Origin: Pictodentalium vernedei
Lineage: Eukaryota; Mollusca; Scaphopoda; Dentaliida; Dentaliidae
Length of the DNA: 64,000 bases
Direction: 5' to 3'
NCBI GenBank assembly: GCA_031216915.1
Contig: JAUFNR010000073.1
Location: 62,001-126,000, forward strand
The translations under genes and the position numbers were made by a program. Positions 10,646-20,600 of this stretch are shown piece by piece. Every line of letters starts with the position of its first letter. Position 1 is the stretch's first letter. Under the pieces are notes generated by a model that saw only the letters and a list, made by a program, of their open reading frames with translations, was not told the DNA's origin and did no database searches.

Positions 10646-11160
10646 TTACAAACCACTATTGAATCTTTTGGAATTTTTAATGAATTGCTGGACAGCCAGA
10701 AATATGTCTGTATTGTCTTTATTTGACAGGATAAAGTCTCTGTAACATAGTTGATCCACATGGGTTATAAGTTTTGACAATTTGTTTTGAAGTTTGGCCC
10801 TGACTTGAGAATATCAATTGCAATCAAAGAAGAAATGATGCGCATCTTCTCGAGCGTAAACCACATGCACATTCAGGAGAACTGGAGAAATAATTAGTGA
10901 AGATATCTGATTTTAGTTCATTGCATTCGCTTCGTATTGTGGTGTGTATTAAACTGCATTTTCTTTTACCTACATTAAAGTACTTCGCAGGCCGAATATT
11001 AGGGGGTGTTATACTTTTTTTAAAAGATTCCAGCGAAGGGCAATTTTTTATTTGATCGTCTAGGTTGTTCCAGTCAGCTATGCTTCTGGGAAAAAAGATT
11101 TTTTGAACAATCCTGTTCGTAGGGCTATGGGAATAAAGGTCGAGGCGTAAATTATACCTG
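10646..11160 (-). pseudogene. Non-LTR retrotransposon (LINE) RT C-terminus
   Basis: The minus strand reads as the end of a LINE ORF2 that lacks an ATG. From about 11159 downward, an open stretch of about 100 codons contains IFFPRSIADWNNLDDQI and CPSLESFKKSI. This is the usual PRS..WN.L....S...F thumb/C-terminal pattern of jockey/CR1-like reverse transcriptases. It then reads SSPECACGLR and, after a frameshift near 10857, EDAHHFFFDC, an in-frame stop, YSQVRAKLQNKLSKLI and on to a stop at 10646-10648. The CxCG...HFFFDC pattern is the zinc-binding-like tail of these enzymes. It is 5'-truncated, as is typical of LINE copies. The clade is not determined. Confidence 0.8.
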
Positions 11161-11174
11161 GGTTAAGAGTTAAG

Positions 11175-11480
11175 GTCAGTGTCAGCATCTATGGCTATAT
11201 CATGACTGCAACATTCGTATAATGTCAAGTTTAGCCAATCATTTATACCCATGGTGCCCAGTCTAGAGGTGTTGACTACCAGTGAATATTTTATCAGTAA
11301 AGTTGAACTTTTACCAAAGTAAACAAGCACAGCTCCACTTCCAGGAGTTCCATTCCAATAGGGGTGTATGGTCTAAACGCCACAAAAATAAAGTCAAGTT
11401 TAGCCAACTGTTTAAAATTATGTTGCTCATTATAGAGGACTTGTACTTCAGGCATTGTTTATCAGGCCTTGTTATAGAAA
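11175..11480. repeat. Interspersed repeat R, copy 1
   Basis: The segment from GGCTATATCATGACTGCAAC through AGTCAAGTTTAGCCAA, CCCAGTCTAGAGG and AAAGTTGAACTTTTACCA aligns with 42545-42745. A second, partial unit (AAGTCAAGTTTAGCCAACTG, TTATAGAGGACTTGTACTTC) starts at about 11390. This suggests a short tandem array with a period near 165 bp. Confidence 0.6.
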
Positions 11481-12132
11481 TTTTCTGATACAGGAAATAA
11501 GCAATGCATTACATTCAATGGTTTCCAAGTGGAACATTGTTCAGAAGTTGTTAATATTTGTGGGGTGTTAAATTTACCCATCCATGTGTTCTCAGTGATG
11601 CCCTTTCTCAATAATGTAAAATCTTTTATAAAAAGCTCTCAATAAATATCTTCCACTGGAGTTTTGAAAACTGAAAATTCCTGAACAATTTTAAAAAAAC
11701 TGATGAAAAATTATAGCTAAGTAAATAAGTAAAATTGTAATTTGACAAAATTAACATTGATAACAAAATCAACTTCATTTTATATGTATCTTTTTCTGTA
11801 ATGATAGTGCCATTATGATACTGATTGCAAATGATGTCAGTCAATGTGTACTATAATTGAGTTAGTTATGATAACAGACTAGGGTTTGTATGCCCAGGAA
11901 AGTAAAAAGAACAGGAATTTCAAAAAAAATTTCAAGTACTTTTTGGGACATTAGTCTAAAAGTATATACATACCATTGTGCAGTTCTTATCAAGGGTGGC
12001 AGAAGCAATCAAGGGCATGAGTATCAAAAAGGCACTTGACTAAGGGTATGAGTTAATACCGGGAGATTATAATTTATCATAAATTGTAATGTAACACCCA
12101 ATAGTATTGACATTATATATCACCCCTTTGTG
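11481..12132. other. AT-rich sequence, nothing recognised
   Basis: No domain, repeat or inverted structure that I can support. The frame on the minus strand at 11626-11844 is low complexity and looks fortuitous. Confidence 0.4.
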
Positions 12133-12173
12133 GAACAAGGTGCCATCAGCAATGCTGCAATGGCATCTTGTTC
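12133..12173. repeat. Short hairpin (14-bp arms)
   Basis: GAACAAGGTGCCAT and ATGGCATCTTGTTC form inverted arms with one mismatch around a 13-nt loop. It sits just upstream of a larger foldback. Confidence 0.6.
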
Positions 12174-12210
12174 AACTCAACGGACGATATATATATATAG
12201 AAGAGGATAT

Positions 12211-12320
12211 CTAGTGTTTTTGAGTGGATACCGAAAATTATCTCAAGAGTGACAGAGACAAATGTTTATTTGTCTCAGTCAGAAGTGCGATAATTTTCGG
12301 TATCAACTCAAAAACACTAG
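12211..12320. repeat. Foldback element with 32-bp arms
   Basis: CTAGTGTTTTTGAGTGGATA... (12211-12242) and its inverted copy at 12289-12320 match at 31 of 32 positions. The loop contains a second 9-bp hairpin (GAGACAAAT...ATTTGTCTC). A related single arm (CACTCAAAAACATTAGATTT) recurs at about 12667-12690. An inverted pair TTGAATTGATGCATGAAA / TTTCATGCATCAATTCAA (about 12377-12394 and 12610-12627) links the whole 12.2-12.7 kb block. Confidence 0.8.
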
Positions 12321-12488
12321 ATTTTCTTTTTATTATACGCTTTTTATAAGAATCTGATAATTCCACTCATTTCAACCTTGAATTGATGCATGAAAGTAAA
12401 CAGCGCATTGAATCATTGAAACGTGGAAGTGATTTGATTGATACTCGGAACAGATAGCATCTTGCAGTCAGATTAAACTGGCGGGTTT

Positions 12489-12605
12489 CTAGTCCAAACA
12501 TGGCTTGAAAGTCAGTAATATACGTCTTTGGTTTGGAACGTCCTTTGATAGGACTTACTAAACCAAAAACTTATACCATGGACTTTCTGGCCATGTTTGG
12601 ACTAG
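12489..12605. repeat. Nested hairpin element
   Basis: Outer arms CTAGTCCAAACATGGC and GCCATGTTTGGACTAG are exact complements. Inner arms CTTTGGTTTGGAACGTCC and GGACTTACTAAACCAAAAA also pair imperfectly. The whole 117-bp stretch can therefore fold into one long hairpin, consistent with a small foldback MITE. Confidence 0.75.
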
Positions 12606-12712
12606 TGGGTTTCATGCATCAATTCAAGGTGAATATGTGTTTAATTATTGCTGGAAATAATCAGTATCCACTCAAAAACATTAGATTTACTTTTCATTAT
12701 ATGTTTTTAGAA

Positions 12713-14036
12713 CAAATTGATCAATTCCAGTGATAATTTGACTCATATTCACCTTGAAGTGATACTTTGAAAGCCGCCATGTTGATTGATTCCGTGAAAG
12801 TGAAAATTTCTACATCTTCACAGTGGGGATACAATTTCTATCTTTCCACAATTTCTTCGATAATCTATCGTTTAGAGTATAATAAACAGGTTCATAGATT
12901 TATAGCTTCTTTGTTTAAAGATAATCAACCAGCCTCCACCATTATACCTGATACCCCTTCACACTGGTTGGCATTGGCACATGTAGACTATGTTAGAAAT
13001 AAATACTAGAGAGTTTCTCAGTTACGGTTCTCAGAAATTAAAGTAATTTCCACCAGTGCACATCTGGAAAAAAATGGCATACACTGCCAACTCATTCCCA
13101 TAGTCTCAGGTTTTGTTTTTATGTATGTATTCCAAACCCAAAACTCTGACACCTGACCCTAAACCTTGAAATGCTCTCCCAGAGAGCACTTTGAAATTCA
13201 ATACTTTTAAGAACTTTCCAGGACTTATACAATCCCAGCAGATGTGGAAAGCAAGCTCAGTTCAGTTAAGCAATTTTCTCATGATGTTTGATGATTTGCT
13301 TGATGGATGATTTGGGATGGAAGATTTTGAAAAACTTACACAGTTGAATATCAATATTCAGGGAAAAAGTGTTAGTTAATGTATTCAGTGCTTTTGACTT
13401 TAAAAAAAAAACCCGAACAGAGCTAAAAACTGTTTGCACTCAAAATGCTGGGAGCCTGGGAACCTGATTGCTATAACTCTTATTATTATTTCAAGCAAAG
13501 TGAATAGTTTTGTAAATCTTGTGGTCAATTTTAATTGGGAGCCTGATTCAGGAGTCTGAATTGAATTTTGAAAATTTGCAGAGCACTAAGAAATAACACC
13601 CTGTATCTACATCTTCAATGCTATATAGGACTTGACAAAAACACCTACATGTTGCATATGGATTGTAAATGCACTTTTATGGCTCCCAACCACCAGAGTT
13701 CCTTTTACAGGTGAGTCAAATAGGGGTATCAGGTCTGATGATTTGAGGATGGCAATTGCCCTCGCTCCTTACAGGCTTTGCAAAATCAAAATAAGGAGAG
13801 CCAGCCATAAATGCCCTCCTGGCAGTACTTTTTGCCCTCAACATTTGTGCAGTGGAATACCCAAACAGACTAAATTAAAGTAAAATTGCTCTCCTGGACT
13901 TGAATAAGGAGGGAGATAATGTCCCTCCTGGAAATAAAGAAATTACACTGCAACCCATAAGCAGGTTATGCTGTATAACATAGCTGTAACCACCTTCTCT
14001 GTGTTTACAATGTCAACAATGCTGTCTTAACCCTAA
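12713..14036. other. Unassigned sequence
   Basis: No recognisable gene. A frame at 12767-13009 has mixed, protein-like composition (it ends HWLALAHVDYVRNKY) but no motif I can name and no visible splice context. It could be a transposase or exon fragment, or chance. The rest is AT-rich with two or three GAGGGAGATAATGTCCCTCC-like small inverted repeats near 13910. Confidence 0.35.
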
Positions 14037-14474
14037 AGGGCCTAATTCTGACTTTGATCACATTTTTTGCAACAGAACAGGGGCTAACATGCAGTCTTTG
14101 GGTTAACTCATAAGTTACATTTTGACCCTTCACCCAACGTAATGGCCAAAACCGGCCAGTGCTATTCTCAAAAATCGACAATTAATTTTCATTGTTTTTT
14201 CATTTTTTGTCTCAAAAACATAGGTTATGACATCTCATTGGAACGAGATCATAGAGCTCGTTCCAATGAGGGGTCATCACCTATGTTTTTGAGACAAAAA
14301 ATGAAAAAAATTAGTTATTCAAGAATTTTTTTTACAAGTGTTGTCTGCTTTTCATGTTAGGTAAAGGGTTAAGCACCTTGGTATAGGTAGCCAAGACTTG
14401 CAAAATTCACAGGATGTAGATTGTCAAAGTGTAGCAAAAATGTGTTTAAACATCTCTAGGCCCTCAAGGGTTAA
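14037..14474. mobile_element. TTAA-flanked MITE, outer element
   Basis: TTAA at 14037-14040 and 14471-14474 flanks inverted ends: CCCTAAAGGGCCTA at the left and TAGGCCCTCAAGGG at the right. This is a piggyBac-like arrangement without coding sequence. A second TTAA element is inserted inside it (14121-14372). Confidence 0.7.
14121..14372. mobile_element. TTAA foldback MITE (GGAACGAG family), nested
   Basis: The ends are CCCTTCACCCAACGTAATGG and GTTAGGTAAAGGGTTAA. The centre is a long palindrome: GTCTCAAAAACATAGGTTAT, GACATCTCATTGGAACGAG, then the complement CTCGTTCCAATGAGGGGTCA through to GAGACAAAAAATG. It is the same family as 26509, 34732 and 44778. It lies inverted relative to those copies (the ACGTAATGG end is at the left). 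Confidence 0.8.
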
Positions 14475-14507
14475 CAGAATTTCCGCCAAAATAAATTCTG
14501 TTAACCC
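14468..14507. repeat. 15-bp arm palindrome
   Basis: GGGTTAACAGAATTT and AAATTCTGTTAACCC are exact complements around a 10-nt loop. It abuts the right TTAA of the outer MITE and may be the end of another TTAA element. Confidence 0.8.
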
Positions 14508-15053
14508 GCTAGTATTGAGAATTTGAGTAATGGTTGCACCTTATTTTGGAGGAAATTCATCTTATGTGGTTGGAATGTGCAGTCTTTCTGGATGTAATGA
14601 GCAAGCTATGTTGATGTATGTTAGTCCTGAAAGACTATCAAATGAGACTGTGCAAACATGTAGGATTATGAATTTAATTTAGGCTCTATTATTTTATTGT
14701 AACCTGAAGTTGGTTTGCGAGGTAATATTAAGGTAACCACATGTAACTAGGGCTGTGATGATAGGCTTCCATAATGAGGTGATATGTATCACAATTCAGT
14801 GTACACGGTATATGTATCATGATACACATGATCTCTCATGGCATGCAACTACAGATGTCCGCTACTTTAGGGACAGCATGTATTCAGTTCCAGTAGCTTA
14901 CTTGTATTACAAATTTGGATGTACTCTTTAAACAATAGGTAATTTCTCAATGTGATAACCATGACATTAAGTAGTTTTAAGGTTTGGATTTTATGACCTA
15001 TTTTTCAATGCTTTTTTCCTCTCAGAAAATAGGTTCTAAACATTTAATCCCTG

Positions 15054-15099
15054 ATATCTTATTTGACAGAGCTCAGGTGAGCTCTGTCAAACAAGATAT
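15054..15099. repeat. Palindrome family H (GACAGAGCTC), full copy
   Basis: ATATCTTATTTGACAGAGCT and its inverted copy (22-bp arms, one mismatch) are separated by GG. Related arms occur at 45715-45740 and 47300-47350, so this is a small interspersed foldback family. Confidence 0.75.
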
Positions 15100-15240
15100 A
15101 ATGGATTAATCAAATAAATATTTAGTAAAATAGAGTGAATTCACCAAATTTTTGTTAACTGAATAATCCCTTTAATGGATTATCTATCACTGTCAATGTT
15201 GGTAGGCCAAAAAATAGTGTTTCCCTACACCAGCTTTCAA

Positions 15241-16336
15241 TGAAAGTGTCAATGACACTGTAGCTTAACTTGTGTGTTGTGTTTGATGAAAAGGATATTG
15301 TTCAATGTTTATGAAAGGATTATGAAATAAGACAAGAATTGTGATAATTGGGAATATGTTCATTTCTGTTCCCTGTATGCTATGTTTTTGATAAAAATAA
15401 TATGAGGTGTACACTGTACTAAAGAGCTGAGGGGTGGGTTAATATGACCTGACAGTTAATGTATGTGGCCCTCACAGTTAACGTATATCAATGAAAGTTA
15501 CCAGTGAAATTATTCCAAAACGAGACATCCTATCAAGTTACATTGAAATCCCTTCATAAATATGGCCTGTAGACTGTGCTAAAGGTTTTTGGGCTTCAGG
15601 CCCCTGTAGCCATCAGTTTCCCAATTGCATCCAAAAAGGGACGTTCTCATCTAGACATTATATGAAGACAACCTACCAAGTTACAATGAAATCCCTTCAT
15701 AAATATGACCTGTAGACTGTGCTAAAGGTTTTTGGGCTTTAGGCTTGGGCAGCCATCATGGTTAAATGATCACAACCAAAATGGGACATTCTCATCTGGG
15801 CATCATCTGGAGTGATCCTACGACGTTACAATGAAATCCCTTCATAAATATGCCCTGTAGACTGTGCTCAAGGTTTTCGGGCTTTGAGCCCCTGAAGCCA
15901 TCACAGCTGACCAATCACAACCAAAAGGGAATGTCATCATCTAGGCATTATATGGAGTCAAACTAACGGGTTACAATGAAATCCTTCCGGAGAGCGCGGT
16001 GGCTCAGTTGGTAGAGGTACAGGCTGCAAGCAGAGAGGTCCTCGGTTCGAATCCCACCTGCGGCAACCGCGTTGTGTCCTTGGGCAAACCACTTCATCTC
16101 CATTGCCCGTGTGGGGGCATGATGACACCGTGTACTAAGGCGTACTGCATGTCAATGGTACGCCTGTCTTCAACCAATCTAACCCTGCCTGTGCTGCAGT
16201 GCGGAGTTACGATGTTGGGGAGCTGGCAGCTGCTCGTCGTTGCTCGGTTGTTCTCTCTGGGTACTCCGGCTTCCTCCACCCGTAAAACTGTCACGGTCAT
16301 GATTAGCCATTGTGCATAAATATGTGACCTTAAACA

Positions 16337-16376
<40 letters not shown>

Positions 16377-17213
16377 GAAATCCTTCCATAAATATGACCT
16401 ATAGACTATGCTAAACGTTTTGGGGTTTTGGGCTCGGGCAGCCATCAAGGCTGAATGATCGCGACCAAAAGGGGACGTTCTCATCTAGACATTATTTGGA
16501 GTCATCCTACCAAGTTAGAATGAAATCCCTTCACAAATATGACCTGCAGACTGTGCTAAAGGTTTTTGGGCTTTGGGCTCCTGTAGCTGTCAGAGTTGCC
16601 CAGTCACGTCCAAAAGGGAACGTTCTCATCTAGACATTATATGAAGTCAACCTACTGTTACAATGAAATCCCTCCATAAATATGACCTGTAGACTGTGCT
16701 AAAGGTTTTTGGGCTTGGGCAGTCATCACGGTTGACAGATCACGACCAAATGGGGAAGTTCTCATCTAGACATCATCCGGAGTCATCCTACAAAGTTACA
16801 AAGAAATCCCTCCATATTAAATATGACCTGCAGACTGTGCTAAAAAAATTTGGATTTCGGGCTTGGGCAGCCATCACGGTTGACAGATCATGACCAAAAG
16901 GGGACGTTCTCATCTAGGCATTATACAGAGGCATCCTACCAAGTTACAATGAAATCCCTTCATAAATGCGACCTGTAGACTGTGCTAATGGTTTTGGGGT
17001 TTTGGGCCCGGGCAGCCATACCGGTTGACCTATCACGATCATAAGGGGACGTTCTCATCTAGACATGACCCCAAACCTGCATATGAAATTTCGTGACGAT
17101 CAGAGAAGAACTGCGGGGTGTAGCGTGTGCTAAAGGAAAAAGTGAACAGACTCACAGACTTCCACACGCGTGTTGGCAATAACTTATCTTGACTTTGTCA
17201 AGTTAAGCTAAAA
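15241..17213 (+). mobile_element. Tandem-core element, family A2
   Basis: It has the same 5' end as A1 (TGAAAGTGTCAATGACACTG, TAGCTTAACTTG) and a similar 3' hairpin (TAACTTATCTTGAC...GTCAAGTTAAGCTA), but different monomers. Eight or nine units of about 150 bp contain GTTCTCATCTAGACATTATA, CCAAGTTACAATGAAATCCC, TTCATAAATATGACCTGTAG and GGGCAGCCATCACGGTTGAC. The TCATAAATATGACCTGTAG box aligns with that of A1 and A3, so the three arrays derive from one ancestral monomer. A SINE interrupts the array at 15989-16373. Confidence 0.8.
15989..16373 (+). mobile_element. tRNA-headed SINE with 14-bp TSD
   Basis: The head carries pol III-type boxes: GGCTCAGTTGGTAGAGG (A box region) and GGTTCGAATCCC (B box). 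The body includes TTGTGTCCTTGGGCAAACCA, GACACCGTGTACTAAGGCGT, TCAACCAATCTAACCCTGCC, GGGTACTCCGGCTTCCTCCA and TAGCCATTGTGCATAAATAT. The tail is (AAAT)n. Target duplications AATGAAATCCTTCC lie at 15975-15988 and 16374-16387, identical in all 14 bases. This is the least diverged SINE in the window. LINE-driven retroposition is the expected mechanism. Frames across it are not proteins. Confidence 0.93.
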
Positions 17214-17493
17214 ACCAAGAAATCGTTTTGCCTGATATTATTTATATCTATCGTATCATGATACATCGTGAACAACGATATGTATTGAATCATGAACAAG
17301 GTATCGCGATTCAAGAGTATCATGGTTAATCGTTGCAGTCCTACATTTAACCTAAACAATTCTTCGTGTTTGATTTCCAGGTCTCATACGACATGGGATA
17401 TTGTACAAAAGTTGATCATCGAATGAAGCTTAAAACGAAAAAAATTACTGAAACTCATTTTTCAACAGGAATTGAGAATCTAATGTTCTTCTT

Positions 17494-17523
17494 CCTGTCA
17501 AACTCCCCCCCCCCCCCCCCCCA
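17494..17523. repeat. Poly-C tract
   Basis: CTCCCCCC followed by a long uninterrupted run of C. It is one of several long C runs, all with C on the plus strand. Confidence 0.85.
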
Positions 17524-17696
17524 TTCTAATCAACAAATCTAGAAATTTGTGTATTTTGTTTGGCCTGTAGATGTGAAAATACTCTTTAGTAATTAAACTC
17601 TTAAATGAGCAGCATAAATGCCAAAAGTGGCCAACACTACAGTATAGTTGCCGTGGAGTGGTTGTGATGTCCACACATGCATTTACCAGGTAATAA

Positions 17697-20600
17697 TGAA
17701 AGTGTCAATGACACTGTAGCTCAACTTCTTTAAGACATGTACATGTATAGTATGTGATACAGCAATGACAAACATCTAGGTAATGACCTGATAACAAAGG
17801 TACATGTAAAGTATTGTAACGGTCTGTACATAAATGCTGACCATAGCCTGTAACAAATGTGTAGGTAAAGTATTGTAAAGGTGGCCGACAGTTAGATGCT
17901 TAACTAGAAAAGAAATCTTTGAGTCCCAGAGTGGGTCTGACTGAACCCAAAAATATTTGTTCTCATAGCACAGTGATAACAAAGGCACCCCAAAACACTC
18001 GTTCCTGTCACAAGGTGATAACAAAGGTCCCCCAAGAAGTTTCATGACGATCAGTTCATAAATACAGACTCTAGCCCGAGCCGTATTGACATGTGCACTT
18101 ACTGTGTATAAGTAGCACTGAACAAATCAAAGTTCATATAATTTGCATAATTTCTGCACGAGAAAACAACCTGTATTGTATGTGATGTATTCAATGTTAC
18201 TAAACATTCCTACAAACATTTATTCAAATCAGAACTTTCATACAGAAGTTCTGTACTAAAAACTGATTGCACTATTTTGGTACAAAAAGGTTTCTGGCAG
18301 CCATCCTGAATTTTGGACCGCACACAAAAACACTCGTTCTCGTCCCACGGTGATAACAAAGGTACCCAAGAAGTTTCGTAAAGATCGGTTCATAAATACG
18401 GCCTCTAGCCTGAGCCATATAGAAGTTGTGTACAAAAAACTGATTGGACCTAATTTCGGTACAAAATGGCCATCTTGAATTTCGGACTGCACCCCAAAAC
18501 ACTCGTTCTCATCCCAAGGTGATAACAAAGGTGCCCAAGAAGTTTCGTAAAGATCGGTTCATGAATACGGCCTCTAGCCCGAGCCGTATTGGCATTTGCA
18601 GTTACAGTACTGAAAGTAACATTAAATAGATCAAAGTTAGTCTAATTGGCATAATTTATGCACCAGAAAAAAAACCCGTATTATATGTGATGTACCCAAT
18701 GATACTAAATATTCACAAAGAAAATTATTCAAATCAGCGCTTTCATATGGAAGTTCTGCGCTAAAATCTGATTGCACCTAATTTATTACAAAATGGCCGC
18801 CAGTGGCCATCTTGAATTTCAGACCGGACCCCAAAACACTCGTTCTCGTCTCACGGTGATAACAAAGGTACCCAAGAAGTTTCGTAAAGATCGCTTCATA
18901 AATACAGCCTCTAGCCCGAGCCGTATTGGCATTTGCACTTACAGTGCTGAAAGTAACACTAAATAAATTAAAAGTTAGTCTAATTTGCATAATTTACGCA
19001 CGAGAAAAAAACCTGTATTATATGTGATGTATCCCATGGTACTAAACATTCATACAAAATGAAAGTGTCAATGACACTGTAGCTCAACTTGTCAAGACAA
19101 AGACATGTACATGTATAGTATGTGACACAGCAATGACAAACATCTGGGTAATAACCAGACCTGTTAACCTCTTAATGCAGCTGTCAGGGAGATTTTGTTG
19201 AGCTCTCAGAGAGATTTCCATGCTTGTCAGGGAGATTTCTGTGCACGTCAAAATTCACTTCCATTATACACTATGGGCAATATGACAGAGCTCTTTTTAC
19301 TCCTGGTGACTGAACGAAGGTACATTGAAAGTTGCGTAAGAATATTTCCTGCATTCATAACATTTGGTTCTTTGTATTATTCCTTCGAAAGCTCACATTG
19401 AGAGCTTTCAAAAATGATGTCAAAACTTGATGTTATCAAGGTACATGTAGGAAAGTGGGGTAATTCAGCAATCTGAACTTAGTGGCAGCCCCCCCCCCCC
19501 CCCCCCCCCCCCACTCCCCTCACTGAACTAGAAATTACCCGCATCAAAGCCCATTCCCCAGGTTTCAATTTGGCTGAAACGTCAATTTCAGGTGAAGTGA
19601 AATGAAAATAGGTGACTTTTTGCTTCTTACCAAATCAGGACAGTATTTGGAGTTTTTATTTTTCCTTTGACTTTTTATTAGCTTTTATTTGATAAACTTT
19701 GTAAATAAAAAATATATACTGATGTTCACGTTGTTCATTTATTTCCCTGTTTACTGAATGAGGCCGTGAATCCATTTTATTTTCCATACACAGAGAGGTT
19801 TCCCTGTATGAAAATCAGCTGTTGATGGAAGGGAGATAACTGCATTCTCCACATACTGTAACTGAAGATATTTATAGTCTGGGATTACCCCTATTGAAAA
19901 GTGCTTCAGTTTCCAAATACACATATTGTTTTGTGCAGAATCTATTTTCTTTAGTGTGAAAAATATTAGCAGCAATGATTGGTGGGTTCATATGTTGAAT
20001 ACACTGACAGGGATTATTACTAAAGATTTAGAAAAATTCACCAGGTATTTTTTTTTTAAAATTTCAATATTTGCAGTGTAATATTGATTATTTGAACCCA
20101 ATGAGCACCTCATATGATCTCCACTTTACCCTACAGTTTACATCACATCACACTGATAGTTGGGGAACCCAAAGAGTAAACAATGGAATATAATCAAAAT
20201 TTTATTATTTTTTATTGGATTCCAACACCAACTATTTGAAAGCAAGATTTATATTTTTCATATTTCAACTTTTTCACTCTAAATCTTAATGCAAAATAAC
20301 GGTGTGACTGCGAGCTATCAATCTCTGTCATCTGGCCAATCACGGTGGAGCCATCGAAATGTGAACAGCCCTGTTTTACCTGTCAACTGGAACATTTAAT
20401 TCTCTCGCTGACTCTCGCGGATCGTGATTTCCGTATTGTAAACACACAAAAAATGTTGGATTACCGGAAACAGGTTTCGAAAATTACAAAGCGGGAGAAA
20501 ATAGGGAGTTGCCATGAGGGTGGGAGATTGGACGCCAAACTGGGAGTCTCCCGGCGAAATCGGGAGGGTTAACAGGTCTGGTAATAACCTGATAACAAAG

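Larger units (their letters stand above)
14748..17343. mobile_element. hAT MITE with 8-bp TSD, split by A2 element
   Basis: The left end is TAGGGCTGTGATGAT; the right end is AATCGTTGCAGTCCTA. Flanking 8-mers CATGTAAC (14740-14747) and CATTTAAC (17344-17351) match at 7 of 8. Subterminal TATGTATCATGATACAC motifs recur near both ends (14811 and 17254), in inverted order. The MITE's own sequence is about 14748-15240 and 17214-17343. The rest is an inserted tandem-core element carrying a SINE. No transposase. Confidence 0.7.

Noticed and set aside
12767..13009. 80-residue protein or exon
   Set aside because: The composition is plausible but no motif, partner exon or homologous repeat could be named.
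15989..16060. Functional tRNA gene
   Set aside because: A and B boxes are present, but no acceptor-stem pairing or 3' half in the right place; it is a SINE head.
15999..16319. 106-residue frame over the plus-strand SINE
   Set aside because: It is a translation of the tRNA-like head and SINE body; target duplications show the segment is a retroposon.
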